A stretch of 38,379 bases of DNA from Syntrophomonadaceae bacterium (GTDB lineage: Bacteria > Bacillota > Syntrophomonadia > Syntrophomonadales > DTU052): positions 1 to 38,379 of the forward strand of contig JAAYEQ010000060.1 of NCBI GenBank assembly GCA_012728655.1, read 5' to 3'. The notes below the pieces were generated by a model that was not told where the DNA came from, made no database searches, and saw only the letters and a list, made by a program, of their open reading frames with translations. This document shows positions 8,378 to 15,576 of this stretch, one piece after another (position 1 is the first letter of the stretch; every line of letters starts with the position of its first letter). The position numbers and the translations under genes were made by a program.

Positions 8378-8697
8378 TTCTTCTTGCTCTCCAAATAAGC
8401 CAACAAAGCGGAAAGATCCCCATACCACTTTTCAACTTCATGTGCTTCGTTAATACTTAGTTTAAGCGTGCTCTCCACTTTAAAATCGATATACTGGAAA
8501 TTTACTCCCACTCGTTTTCCCAAAATGTAAGTGGTAATAATTATGGTGGCCAGGCAATCACTGATCGCTTCATCGCCTGCCTTGAGCAGGCTTTTTAATA
8601 AAGCGGCTACCGATTCAACCAACTCTGCTTTCAGCCACTCGATGGTCCTTAAATTTTTCGCAATATCCACCTGGGCTTTCGTGTTCAGAATATCCAC
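8374..8697 (-). CDS. MazG-like family protein
   Basis: This 107-residue, mostly helical protein resembles the small MazG-like family found between rpsR and yybS in Clostridia. It has an acidic/amphipathic helix pattern (AELVESVAALLKSLLKAGDEAISDCLA) and a terminal ESKKK. MazG-type proteins hydrolyse nucleoside triphosphates through EExxE-type helices; a complete motif is not obvious here, so catalysis is doubtful. The start is a GTG with an upstream GAGGAG. Its stop overlaps the next start (GTGA). The 120-bp leader before it contains a row of hairpins. Confidence 0.7.
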   Translation of the reverse strand: MDILNTKAQVDIAKNLRTIEWLKAELVESVAALLKSLLKAGDEAISDCLATIIITTYILGKRVGVNFQYIDFKVESTLKLSINEAHEVEKWYGDLSALLAYLESKKK

Positions 8698-8726
8698 CCC
8701 CGTAAGCTGTCTCCTCTTATTTCTCT

Positions 8727-8808
8727 AACCTCGGGAGGTTTTCCTTCCGAACACGGTGTTGTCACCAATCCGTGACAACATAAACCGCAAGATCCTCGAT
8801 CCTGCGGT
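8727..8808 (-). repeat. Array of three stem-loops between rpsR and the MazG-like gene
   Basis: Three inverted repeats occur in a row: 8784-8808 (11-bp stem with one G-U pair and a GAG loop), 8758-8779 (perfect 8-bp stem GTTGTCAC/GTGACAAC with a 6-nt loop), and 8727-8740 (AACCT/AGGTT with a 4-nt loop). None is followed by a clear U-run. They fill most of the gap and may be an mRNA processing or stability element. Confidence 0.65.
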
Positions 8809-8816
8809 CTTCCTGA

Positions 8817-9041
8817 TTATTCTGATGTAAAGGGAAGCAGTGCGATATTTCGAGCTCTCTTGATTGCCGTCGTGATCTGCCTCTGGTGATGTGCACAGTT
8901 TCCGGTGATCCTGCGAGGCAAAATCTTTCCCTTTTCAGTAATGTACCTCCGCAAGCGGGGTACGTCCTTGTAATCAATGTACTCTATCTTCTCCGTGCAA
9001 AAACTGCAGGGGCGTCTTTTTTTCTTGCGTTCTTTTTTCAA
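8817..9041 (-). CDS. rpsR: 30S ribosomal protein S18
   Basis: The 74-residue protein has the S18 signature [26 protein letters not shown] and then CAHHQRQIT. The CSFC and NCAHH pairs near its ends suggest the zinc-binding form of S18. S18 binds 16S rRNA together with S6. The start is TTG, 7 nt after GGGAGG. It is the third gene of the rpsF-ssb-rpsR unit. Confidence 0.97.
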   Translation of the reverse strand: MKKERKKKRRPCSFCTEKIEYIDYKDVPRLRRYITEKGKILPRRITGNCAHHQRQITTAIKRARNIALLPFTSE

Positions 9042-9053
9042 GCTTACACCTCC

Positions 9054-9485
9054 CTAGAACGGTATATCATCATCTTCTGCCAGATCTACTCCGCCGGGAT
9101 CGACTTCCCTGCCCAGCGAATCCCAGTCGTCACTTTCCTGAATTCGCTCGGCCCCTCCGGTGCCAGGAGCTCGGTCCAGAAATCTGACGGTATCGGCAAG
9201 TACCTCAACGACTTTTCGTTTCTGCCCCTCCTGGTTTTCATAGGTCCTGGTCTGAAGTCGACCTTCCACGGCTACCAGACGGCCCTTCGTCATATATGTG
9301 GCCACATTTTCCGCCAGCTGTCTCCAGGCAACAATGTCGATATAATCAACTGGCCTTTCGCCCGCTTGATTGGTATAGGGTCGGTTAACGGCAATGCTGA
9401 AGGTACATACTCCAATCCCGTTGGCAGTGTACCTCAGTTCAGGATCCCTGGTGAGGCGTCCAATCAAGATAACCCGATTAATCAT
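9054..9485 (-). CDS. ssb: Single-stranded DNA-binding protein
   Basis: The 143-residue protein has an OB-fold with MINRVILIGRLTRDPELRYT, then AVNRPY and DIVAWRQLAENVATYMTKG. It ends in the acidic tail DDDIPF that recruits replication and repair partners. It coats single-stranded DNA as a tetramer. It lies between rpsF and rpsR, the standard Firmicutes arrangement, with gaps of only about 12 nt on either side. Confidence 0.97.
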   Translation of the reverse strand: MINRVILIGRLTRDPELRYTANGIGVCTFSIAVNRPYTNQAGERPVDYIDIVAWRQLAENVATYMTKGRLVAVEGRLQTRTYENQEGQKRKVVEVLADTVRFLDRAPGTGGAERIQESDDWDSLGREVDPGGVDLAEDDDIPF

Positions 9486-9497
9486 CCTGTCCTCCCC

Positions 9498-9785
9498 CTA
9501 TTCTTCCTTGCGAACGATCATGTGGCGCAGGAACCCGTCGCTGATCTTCAACACCCTGTCCAACTCATTCACAGTCTCAGCCGTCCCTTTGAAATGGGTC
9601 AGCATATAAAGCCCTTCGCGGAAATCCTTGATTTCATAAGCGAGTCTTCTCCTGCCCCATACGTCAAAGTTCACCAGTTCACCTTGGGTTTGAGCAATGA
9701 TATCGGCAACCTTGCTTTTGGCCGCCTCTACCTCCTCGGAGGACAACTCCGGACTCAAGATGAACATCAATTCGTATGAACGCAT
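9498..9785 (-). CDS. rpsF: 30S ribosomal protein S6
   Basis: The 95-residue protein begins MRSYELMFILSPELSSEE and contains GRRRLAYEIKDFREGLYMLTHF, both typical of S6. S6 pairs with S18 on the small subunit platform. It is the first gene of the rpsF-ssb-rpsR operon, with a strong GGAGGAGG ribosome binding site. The 5' leader contains a predicted S6:S18 binding element (9798-9838) downstream of a good promoter. Confidence 0.97.
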   Translation of the reverse strand: MRSYELMFILSPELSSEEVEAAKSKVADIIAQTQGELVNFDVWGRRRLAYEIKDFREGLYMLTHFKGTAETVNELDRVLKISDGFLRHMIVRKEE

Positions 9786-9797
9786 CTTGTCACCTCC

Positions 9798-9838
9798 TCC
9801 CTACGGACTAAGGCCCCAGGCATAACCTGGAGCAGGGA
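9798..9838 (-). promoter_or_regulatory. Probable S6:S18-binding autoregulatory leader
   Basis: The leader folds into an outer stem TCCCT/AGGGA and an inner hairpin CCAGG-TTATG-CCTGG. The 3' side carries an unpaired stretch that includes CCG (within TTAGTCCGT). A CCG in a bulge flanked by a stem and a hairpin is the known S6:S18 recognition motif, which copies the 16S rRNA site. The outer stem runs into the ribosome binding site, so binding could block translation. The assignment rests on hand folding. Confidence 0.68.
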
Positions 9839-9847
9839 TACTTTTTC

Positions 9848-9876
9848 AGTATAACAATCGCCGTGCTAATTGGCAA
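9848..9876 (-). promoter_or_regulatory. Promoter of the rpsF-ssb-rpsR operon
   Basis: On the minus strand TTGCCA (9871-9876) and TATACT (9848-9853) are separated by exactly 17 bp. The predicted start is about 9841, just before the S6:S18 leader. Confidence 0.82.
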
Positions 9877-9878
9877 GA

Positions 9879-10094
9879 TTACAGTTGTCCTCTGATCAAG
9901 AGGTTGGTTAGGTCGGTTATCGGCTTTTCAATAATAAGGTCCTGGTTGTAAAGACCTTTTAATATAGCAATCTTATCGCCATTCGCGGTAGTTTTAAATC
10001 CAATAATGCAGAACATCATCTTGTCATTCAGGGATGCTACTTTAACCAGGTCCCCTTCCCGAAATCTGTGGTCGGTAACGTCCCTGACGGTCAC
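9879..10094 (-). CDS. Small conserved-looking hypothetical protein (71 aa)
   Basis: I do not recognise the family. The predicted soluble protein has 71 residues, with a small beta-rich core (EGDLVKVASLNDKMMFCIIGFK) ending in NLLIRGQL. The ORF is open to an ATG at 10151, but that start has no ribosome binding site and overlaps the upstream gene. The GTG at 10094 follows GGAGGAG by 7 nt and is preferred. It sits between a DUF951 gene and the rpsF promoter, whose -35 lies just before its stop. Confidence 0.55.
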   Translation of the reverse strand: MTVRDVTDHRFREGDLVKVASLNDKMMFCIIGFKTTANGDKIAILKGLYNQDLIIEKPITDLTNLLIRGQL

Positions 10095-10140
10095 AGCATC
10101 TCTCCTCCCCCAAGGATCTCCTGTAACAATTATATGTGGG

Positions 10141-10356
10141 TTAACCGTCATTTTGTGAACCGTCCGGGCTGCTTTTGACCACCCGGGTCATACTCTTCTC
10201 AAATTTCGGACGAGGCATCATTACCTGGTGTCCACAACCACAGCACCGGATCTTTATGTCCGCCCCCATCCTGGTAACCTCCCACTCCCAGCTGCCACAG
10301 GGGTGCTTTTTTTTCATCCTGACAATGTCGCCCAGATTGAATTTTTTTATCTCCAC
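10141..10356 (-). CDS. DUF951 family protein
   Basis: This 71-residue basic protein matches the DUF951 family, with NLGDIVRMKKKHPCGSWEWEV followed by IRCCGCGHQVMMPRPKFEKSM. Cysteines at HPCG, RCCGCG give a probable small metal-binding or nucleic-acid-binding fold, but no function is established. The start is GTG with GAGGAGG upstream. DUF951 genes commonly lie a little upstream of rpsF in Firmicutes, as here. The 145-bp gap between this gene and yedF holds no gene I can support. Confidence 0.82.
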   Translation of the reverse strand: MEIKKFNLGDIVRMKKKHPCGSWEWEVTRMGADIKIRCCGCGHQVMMPRPKFEKSMTRVVKSSPDGSQNDG

Positions 10357-10501
10357 CTCGGCTCCTCCTCATAAGCCCCGGAAAGACCACACAGGGGACA
10401 ATTGCAATTCCTTTTCTTCCAGAGCTCTTCCCGACCTCTCAGCTATTCATCACCAGCACCGGGATAGCAACAATTCTGTTCCTCCCGGACCCAAAGAGAC
10501 G

Positions 10502-11074
10502 TTAAATCGTAATCACTTTGTCGGCGGCCGCCACCCGTTCCATGATGGAATACATATTGGTTACCTGCCCGACCAGCAGTTGGTTCCTGAGCTGGAAATG
10601 ATCAAGACAGGTCCCGCAGGACAATATCTCCACCCCTGACTGCTCCAATTCCAAGAGGTGATCCAGGACCTCGGAACCCTGCGAGGTTAAAGCCACCCCG
10701 CTGTTAATGAAAATGATGGTTGATATCGTATCCTTCATCTGGGTCATGGTATAAATAAAGCTCTTCATCAGGATCTTCCCCAATGCATCGTCTCCGCGCC
10801 CGACATACTGGCTGGTAACAAGTATAACTCCCTGCATGAATTTTTGCTGATCCGTCCGGCCGGCGCTTTTTTCAATATGAATATGATAGTCATTACCATG
10901 CTGCTCTACTTCAACCGTGTAGCCCATACCCTGGGCCAGTCGGCTGATATTCTCCACCGCAGTCTCATTATCCACCACCGCAGTAACCGGTCCCCCGGCT
11001 TCCAGGGCTTTCCTGGTCAGAATTACCGGTTCAGGACAGGAGAGCCCGCGGGCGTCAACGTGGCCCTGCATCAC
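10502..11074 (-). CDS. yedF: Selenium metabolism protein YedF (TusA-like plus DsrE-like)
   Basis: The 190-residue protein has an N-terminal TusA-like domain with the sulfur/selenium-carrier motif CPEP (about residues 13-16). The C-terminal DsrE-like part contains SCGTCLDHF. The family is found next to selD and is thought to carry or present reduced selenium, though the reaction is unproven. Its start overlaps the selD stop: GTG at 11074 or ATG at 11071 are both possible. The tight coupling to selD supports a role in selenium delivery. Confidence 0.9.
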   Translation of the reverse strand: MMQGHVDARGLSCPEPVILTRKALEAGGPVTAVVDNETAVENISRLAQGMGYTVEVEQHGNDYHIHIEKSAGRTDQQKFMQGVILVTSQYVGRGDDALGKILMKSFIYTMTQMKDTISTIIFINSGVALTSQGSEVLDHLLELEQSGVEILSCGTCLDHFQLRNQLLVGQVTNMYSIMERVAAADKVITI

Positions 11075-12126
11075 CCATCACCCCTTGACACTTTTATGTA
11101 TCCTGTGCCGCCGCCTGTCACTCGCCCGACCATAGTGAGTTCAACCGATCTGCTGCGGGCCAGTTGCTCCAGGTCATGTCTCTTGGCGGCATCAACCGCC
11201 ATTAAAAGACCTCCGGAGGTTTCCGGGGAATACATGAGATCCAGACGGGTGGGTTCAACCTCTCTTGACACCTCTACCCGTCCCTGCAGGTAATCCCGGT
11301 TGGCATAAGCCCCGCCGGGAATAAGTCCCATGGCCGCCAGCTCCTCCACCCCGTTCAGAAGCGGCAGGCAATCCGCCCACAGTTCGATGTGCACCCGGCT
11401 GCCCGCAGCCATTTCCATGGTATGGCCGAGCAAACCGAACCCGGTTATGTCGGTGGCCGCGTTTACCCCTACTTCCATCATGACCTCCCGGGCGGCCTTG
11501 TTCAGTTTGGTCATCGAACGAACCGCCTCCTGTATGAGTTGGGCCGGCGCCATTTCCCCTTTGATGGCGGTGGTTACTATACCGGTTCCCAGGGGTTTGG
11601 TTAGATAAAGGTAATCCCCTACCCTGGCCCCCCGGTTGGACACCACCTTCCGGGGATCGATAATTCCGGTAACAGAGAGGCCGTACTTGGGTTCCTGATC
11701 ATCCACCGAGTGCCCCCCGACCAGCACTGCCCCGGCTTCCTCGATCTTCGAAACCCCTCCTTTGATAATCTCCTGGAGGATGGAAATATCGAGACAATCC
11801 GGAAAGCAGACAATATTCATGGCGGTCAACGGCTCTCCTCCCATAGCGTATACATCGCTTAAGGCGTTGGCTGCGGCTATCTGTCCAAACAGATAAGGAT
11901 CATCCACCATGGGGGTAAAGAAATCGACGGTTTGAATCAGGGCCGTATTTTCCGAAAGCTTAAAAACTCCGGCGTCGTCGGCACCCTCAAACCCTACCAA
12001 CAGCCTGGGGTCCGACCGCAGTTGTATCGCATTCAACACCTGGCTCAGGGTCCCCGGACCCAGTTTGGCCGCTCAACCGGAAGCCCTGACCATCTGGGTC
12101 AATCTGATCTGCTCCCCGGCCATCAT
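11071..12126 (-). CDS. selD: Selenide, water dikinase; selenocysteine-containing (TGA at 12073-12075)
   Basis: SelD makes selenophosphate from selenide and ATP, the selenium donor for tRNA-Sec. The reading frame must be extended past an in-frame TGA. From ATG 12126 the protein reads LTQMVRASG, then TGA, then AAKLGPGTL, which is the usual active-site segment with Sec18 followed by Lys21. The full length is 351 residues; a call starting at GTG 12039 would lose the active site. Later parts show DDAGVF, DFFTPMVDDPYLFG, ANALSDVYAMGG and TDITGFGLLGH. A run of G before the double ATG serves as ribosome binding site. It is placed 14 nt after the M18 peptidase gene and overlaps yedF. Confidence 0.95.
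12048..12061 (-). promoter_or_regulatory. Candidate bacterial SECIS hairpin in selD
   Basis: Eleven nucleotides after the TGA codon the message forms GGGTC-CGGG-GACCC, a 5-bp stem with a G-rich loop inside the coding sequence. Bacterial SelB recognises a short hairpin with exposed G in this distance range from UGA. The flanking bases may extend the stem. Confidence 0.7.
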
Positions 12127-12139
12127 ACTCCCCCCCAAT

Positions 12140-13516
12140 CTATTTAAACTCCTGCATAAATACCCTGTAAGCCTTGTAGGCCGCGTAAATATCCGATTTG
12201 GCCGCTACCTCGAAGGGCGAATGCATCCCCAGCAAGGCCGGCCCGCAGTCCACAACTTCCATCCCGTAGCGGGACAGCAGGTAGGCCACGGTTCCGCCGC
12301 CGCCCTGGTCAACCTTGCCCAATTCCCCAACCTGCCAGGTAACACCGTGGTCGTCAAAAAGCCTGCGGATCCGGGCCAGGTATTCAGGATTGGCATCGTT
12401 GGACTCCACTTTGCCCCTGGAGCCGGTATATTTGGTCAGGGCTACTCCCTGTCCAATAATGGAGGAGTTCCTCATGTCAAAAGCCCCTTCATAATTGGGA
12501 TCCAGAGCTCCATTCACATCGGCTGAGAGAGCATAGGAATTTCGCAAGGCCTGCATGACCTGATAGTAGTCGGCACTGCCCCTCTTGTTCATCAGGTCAA
12601 TCACAGCATTCTCCAGCAGAAAGGAACGCAGTCCGGTATTGCCGACGCTGCCAATCTCCTCTTTGTCGGCAAAAACGCAAATAGCGGTACGGGCGGGCAT
12701 GCCGACATCCAGCAGCGCCCGGAAAGATGTAAATACACAAACCCGGTCATCCTGACCGTAACCCCCGATGAGGCTGCGGTCAAACCCGATCTCCCGGGCC
12801 TTCATCGCCGGTACCATCTGAATCTCGGCGCTGGAAAAATCGTCATCCTCAATATTGTATCTCTCCTGCAAAACCTTTCTAATCGCCGCTTTTATCTTAT
12901 CCTTTTCCGGCCCTGATTCCAGAGGGAGGCTCCCCACCAGGATGTTCAGGTCCTCGCCGGTAATCCCTTCGCTCATCTTTTTCTCCATTTGATCCTTGGC
13001 CAGGTGGATCAAGAGGTCGGTTATCGTGAACACCGGGTCATCCTCGTCTTCCCCGATATTAATCTCAATCTTCTCCCCGCTCTTTTTGACTACTATGCCA
13101 TGCATGGATAGGGGCAGGGCCGTCCATTGGTATTTCTTGATGCCTCCGTAGTAGTGGGTCTTAAAGAGAGCCGCCCCGGCGTCCTCGTACAGGGGAACCG
13201 GCTTGAGGTCCAGTCGCGGGGTATCGGTATGGGAGGCGACAATGTTAAAACCTTCGATAAAAGGTCTCTCCCCGATCACCGCCGCCACCGCCGCCTTACC
13301 TTTATGATCAATGAACACCCGCTGTCCGGGTCGCAGTTCATTCAGGTCCTTCAGGTCCACAAAGTTTTTTTTCTGCAGCTTTTCCTTCAAATATGACACC
13401 GTCTCGCGCTCCGTCTTGGCCCGATTGAGGAATTTGATATACTCTCGACCCAAAGCTTCCATCTCTTGCCTTTCGCTTTCCGAAGCCAACAACCACGCGT
13501 TTCTTTCTCTTTCCAC
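12140..13516 (-). CDS. M18 family aminopeptidase
   Basis: The 458-residue protein is a dinuclear zinc aminopeptidase of family M18. Metal-ligand regions are seen in NIVASHTDTPRLDLK, FADKEEIGSVG and LLGMHSPFEVAAKSD, and the segment GGGGTVAYLLSRYGMEVVDCG matches the family. M18 enzymes remove N-terminal residues from peptides in the cytoplasm as large oligomers. It lies directly upstream of selD, which may share its transcript; no biochemical link to selenium is implied by the sequence. Confidence 0.93.
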   Translation of the reverse strand: MERERNAWLLASESERQEMEALGREYIKFLNRAKTERETVSYLKEKLQKKNFVDLKDLNELRPGQRVFIDHKGKAAVAAVIGERPFIEGFNIVASHTDTPRLDLKPVPLYEDAGAALFKTHYYGGIKKYQWTALPLSMHGIVVKKSGEKIEINIGEDEDDPVFTITDLLIHLAKDQMEKKMSEGITGEDLNILVGSLPLESGPEKDKIKAAIRKVLQERYNIEDDDFSSAEIQMVPAMKAREIGFDRSLIGGYGQDDRVCVFTSFRALLDVGMPARTAICVFADKEEIGSVGNTGLRSFLLENAVIDLMNKRGSADYYQVMQALRNSYALSADVNGALDPNYEGAFDMRNSSIIGQGVALTKYTGSRGKVESNDANPEYLARIRRLFDDHGVTWQVGELGKVDQGGGGTVAYLLSRYGMEVVDCGPALLGMHSPFEVAAKSDIYAAYKAYRVFMQEFK

Positions 13517-13530
13517 GTAAAATACCTCCT

Positions 13531-14181
13531 TTAAGTTAACGGTTCCGATGGGATACCAGTTATTTTCCCCATAAATTCGAATATGCCTTGCAGATAAGGA
13601 AGCATCAAGGAATCATCAAGGCTGTTCATTATATCCACAGCCGGCGGAAACCCGGTATCGGCCAGGGAACGCATTGGGGGTAGGGCCAGGCCGGCCACAA
13701 TCGAAAGCACCAGGATTATTTTCAAGGCTTCAAAAGCCGCTCCGCCGATGCGGTTGCCTGTCCCCAGTATGCCCCAGCCGAATAACATGGACAGGAGGTG
13801 CCATACCAGAGCCGACAGGCGGGAAACCAGGAACAGGAGCAGTATGAACACCAGCGCAGCTACTATCAGACGGGCGACATGGTATATCAGTCCCTGATAG
13901 GCATAAAAACCGGAATTTAATAGGGTGGAAGTCATACCCTGCTGGTTGTCGAATACGGGGATTGGCAGTCGTTCGGCCAGGAATTGAGCCACATAAGTAA
14001 TAAGTGAGTAGTTGTTCTGAAGATAGTCGGTAACCGGTTCCCAGTAGAAGATGGCGGCCGCAATCCCCAGTACCAGTGAGGCGATGCTCCCAATACTGGC
14101 GATTAATCCGCGGCGAAAGCCCACCACAACCCCGTAAAGAACGAGGGCCACCAGAACACAGTCCAGAACAAGGGTCGGCAT
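13531..14181 (-). CDS. CvpA family membrane protein
   Basis: The 216-residue protein has about four membrane segments and starts with the family pattern LDCVLVALVLYGVVVGFRRGLI. It also has the GNRIGGAAFEALKIILVL segment seen in the C-terminal part of CvpA-like proteins. Members were linked to colicin V production and to envelope or division functions, but the mechanism is unclear. A good promoter and its leader lie upstream (14266-14294), and the M18 gene follows after 14 nt. Confidence 0.82.
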   Translation of the reverse strand: MPTLVLDCVLVALVLYGVVVGFRRGLIASIGSIASLVLGIAAAIFYWEPVTDYLQNNYSLITYVAQFLAERLPIPVFDNQQGMTSTLLNSGFYAYQGLIYHVARLIVAALVFILLLFLVSRLSALVWHLLSMLFGWGILGTGNRIGGAAFEALKIILVLSIVAGLALPPMRSLADTGFPPAVDIMNSLDDSLMLPYLQGIFEFMGKITGIPSEPLT

Positions 14182-14265
14182 ACTCTCTCCTTTAACTCAT
14201 GGTTTAACCCTTGCGGCCGAATTACTCCGGCCCGGATTGAGCTTAAACCTTCGGCTATTAGCGGA

Positions 14266-14294
14266 ATTATACCATGTGCATTGTTAAAGTACAA
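14266..14294 (-). promoter_or_regulatory. Promoter for the cvpA-M18-selD-yedF unit
   Basis: On the minus strand TTGTAC (14289-14294) and TATAAT (14266-14271) are separated by 17 bp, with a TG just before the -10 (extended -10). It overlaps the U-run of the upstream terminator. Short gaps downstream suggest that it also drives selD and yedF. Confidence 0.82.
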
Positions 14295-14346
14295 AAATGG
14301 CACTTTCATCCCGGAATGAGTTCCCGGGTTTTCTCGCGCCATTTTT
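14293..14346 (-). terminator. Two-tier stem-loop terminator after the rubredoxin fusion gene
   Basis: An outer 9-bp perfect stem (AAAAATGGC/GCCATTTTT) encloses an inner CCCGG/CCGGG hairpin. The 3' arm ends in a T-run on the minus strand, and the mirror arrangement also gives a T-run on the plus strand. It would stop transcription from the rubredoxin fusion gene before the cvpA promoter. Confidence 0.7.
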
Positions 14347-14424
14347 ATGAAATGCAACCGGGGGCCGAACTGATTAGCCGGCCCTGACTGTATTTGTTCA
14401 CTACTTTATAACTTTATATTAGTA

Positions 14425-15096
14425 TTAATGGCGGCCCGGTATATGACTCCCATCACAAAATGGCGGATTGCAGGTTTTGCCGCAACGACATAATACAAAT
14501 CGGTCTGCCTCCGCGATGAGTTCTCCGCCGGGACCAAACACCTGGTTGGGGCCCTCGACAATGAGGGGACCATCTCTAATTACCCGTATCCTCCCGGCCT
14601 TGGACATATCAGTCGTATAATCCTTCGAGCCCGGCCCCCGGGCGAGAGCGGGGTCTACGGAAGAACCTTCCGGCAGACTGTACTGCAATGCTCGACTGGG
14701 ACACTTGTCGATGGTGCGGATGATTTCTTCGGCACTCGCGCCGTTAACATTAACCCAGGGTCTCTTTGAGGTATCAAAAACCTCCGGCAATCCACCCCAG
14801 CATTTGCCGGCATGAGAGCACATCTTGGGATTCCAGTAAACAACGATATCCTTATTCCTGTACTCCTTTACCGTGACCGGCGCTTTGTCACCGGATTGAG
14901 GCACCGCGGTCTCCACCTTGGTAAACATCTCCCGGCCGGCTCCGCAAACCGGGCATGTCCAATCGGGAGGAAGTTCTTCAAAAGGCGTTGAAGCCGGGAT
15001 ACCGCGCTCAGGGTCTCCGACCGCCGGGTCATAAACATACCCGCATACCAAACACTGGTAAGCCCGGTTTCTTTCTGTACCGTTGGTTGTTCCCAT
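14425..15096 (-). CDS. Rubredoxin / 4Fe-4S (Fer4_19) / CDGSH three-domain iron-sulfur protein
   Basis: Three redox modules follow each other in one 223-residue chain. A complete rubredoxin domain has C15-x2-C18 ([10 protein letters not shown]) and C48-x2-C51 (CPVCGAG). A divergent mono-cluster 4Fe-4S domain of the Fer4_19/YjdI type has [17 protein letters not shown] and DKCPSRAL, with cysteines near 93, 99 and 132. A C-terminal CDGSH 2Fe-2S domain has C203, C205, C214 and H218 in [16 protein letters not shown]. The last two domains often occur together; the rubredoxin addition is unusual. The start is set at the ATG 7 nt after GGAGG; ATG at 15114 is an alternative adding six residues. A cytoplasmic electron-transfer role is inferred. 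Confidence 0.9.
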   Translation of the reverse strand: MGTTNGTERNRAYQCLVCGYVYDPAVGDPERGIPASTPFEELPPDWTCPVCGAGREMFTKVETAVPQSGDKAPVTVKEYRNKDIVVYWNPKMCSHAGKCWGGLPEVFDTSKRPWVNVNGASAEEIIRTIDKCPSRALQYSLPEGSSVDPALARGPGSKDYTTDMSKAGRIRVIRDGPLIVEGPNQVFGPGGELIAEADRFVLCRCGKTCNPPFCDGSHIPGRH

Positions 15097-15233
15097 CCCC
15101 ATACCTCCAAACATTCAAACCTGGGACTACCGATTTAACGATAAGCCAAACTCGGCGTAATCCATTTACATCATAATCTTACCATATACTGTCTCGAATT
15201 AGTCTAAAAATATCATTGTCAAACCCTGGATAT

Positions 15234-15269
15234 GAAAAAGCCCCCTTCGCCGTTTTAAAACGAAGGAGG
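15234..15269 (-). terminator. Intrinsic terminator downstream of tRNA-Sec
   Basis: On the minus strand CCTCCTTCG pairs with CGAAGGGGG (9 bp with one G-T) around a loop with TTTTAAAA, and CTTTTTC follows. It ends the tRNA-Sec transcript about 130 nt after the tRNA, before the rubredoxin fusion gene. Confidence 0.85.
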
Positions 15270-15399
15270 TTACTCGTTGCGTTGAGCAGACCACAACGAG
15301 AATAACGCGTTACCTTCATTAATTATCGTATTCCTGACCTTAATTGCGCTTTCCAGTTTTCACCCCTGCTCTTGGAGTGCAAGGCCTAAATACTTAAAT
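15270..15399 (-). other. tRNA-Sec trailer region with a stem-loop
   Basis: The 130 nt between the tRNA-Sec CCA and the terminator contain a 7-bp stem (CTCGTTG/CAACGAG at 15273-15300) with a 14-nt loop, directly followed by the terminator hairpin. No credible ORF with a ribosome binding site was found. It could be only a trailer removed during tRNA maturation, or a small RNA. Confidence 0.45.
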
Positions 15400-15498
15400 T
15401 GGCGGAAGCGTGTGGGAATCGAACCCACCCACCGCAGGGCCACTGCGGCGCAAACTGGATTTGAAGTCCAGGCGACCCACCAGGACCGATCCGCTTCC
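15400..15498 (-). tRNA. selC: tRNA-Sec (UCA)
   Basis: The minus strand encodes a 99-nt selenocysteine tRNA with CCA. It begins GGAAGCGG and ends CGCTTCCGCCA. The anticodon stem-loop TGGACTTCAAATCCA presents TCA, and a long variable arm has a 6-bp stem (CCGCAG/CTGCGG). The T arm is GTGGG-TTCGATT-CCCAC. The first seven acceptor pairs are perfect; the eighth, normally paired in bacterial tRNA-Sec, appears as G opposite A. It lies downstream of the CBS-ACT gene within the same region as selA, selB and selD. Confidence 0.97.
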
Positions 15499-15542
15499 CC
15501 ATGTTTATCCCGCATTGAGATATCTTATACAGTCCAAAGTAT

Positions 15543-15571
15543 ATATTAACGAATTATCGTATGGAAGGCAA
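15543..15571 (-). promoter_or_regulatory. Possible promoter of tRNA-Sec
   Basis: On the minus strand TTGCCT (15566-15571) and TAATAT (15543-15548) are spaced 17 bp apart, just after the CBS-ACT stop. Transcription would start about 38 nt before the mature tRNA 5' end. Overlapping alternative -10 candidates (TATACT, TATAAG) exist nearby. Confidence 0.5.
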
Positions 15572-15576
15572 ACAAG

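Noticed and set aside
10199-10501. Possible second selenoprotein (frame with TGA) between DUF951 and yedF
   Set aside because: One frame is open on both sides of a TGA, but the translated sequence overlaps DUF951, resembles no family and has no hairpin in place.
15181-15324. Small minus-strand frame starting at ATG near 15320, crossing the tRNA-Sec terminator
   Set aside because: It has no ribosome binding site and runs through the terminator hairpin.
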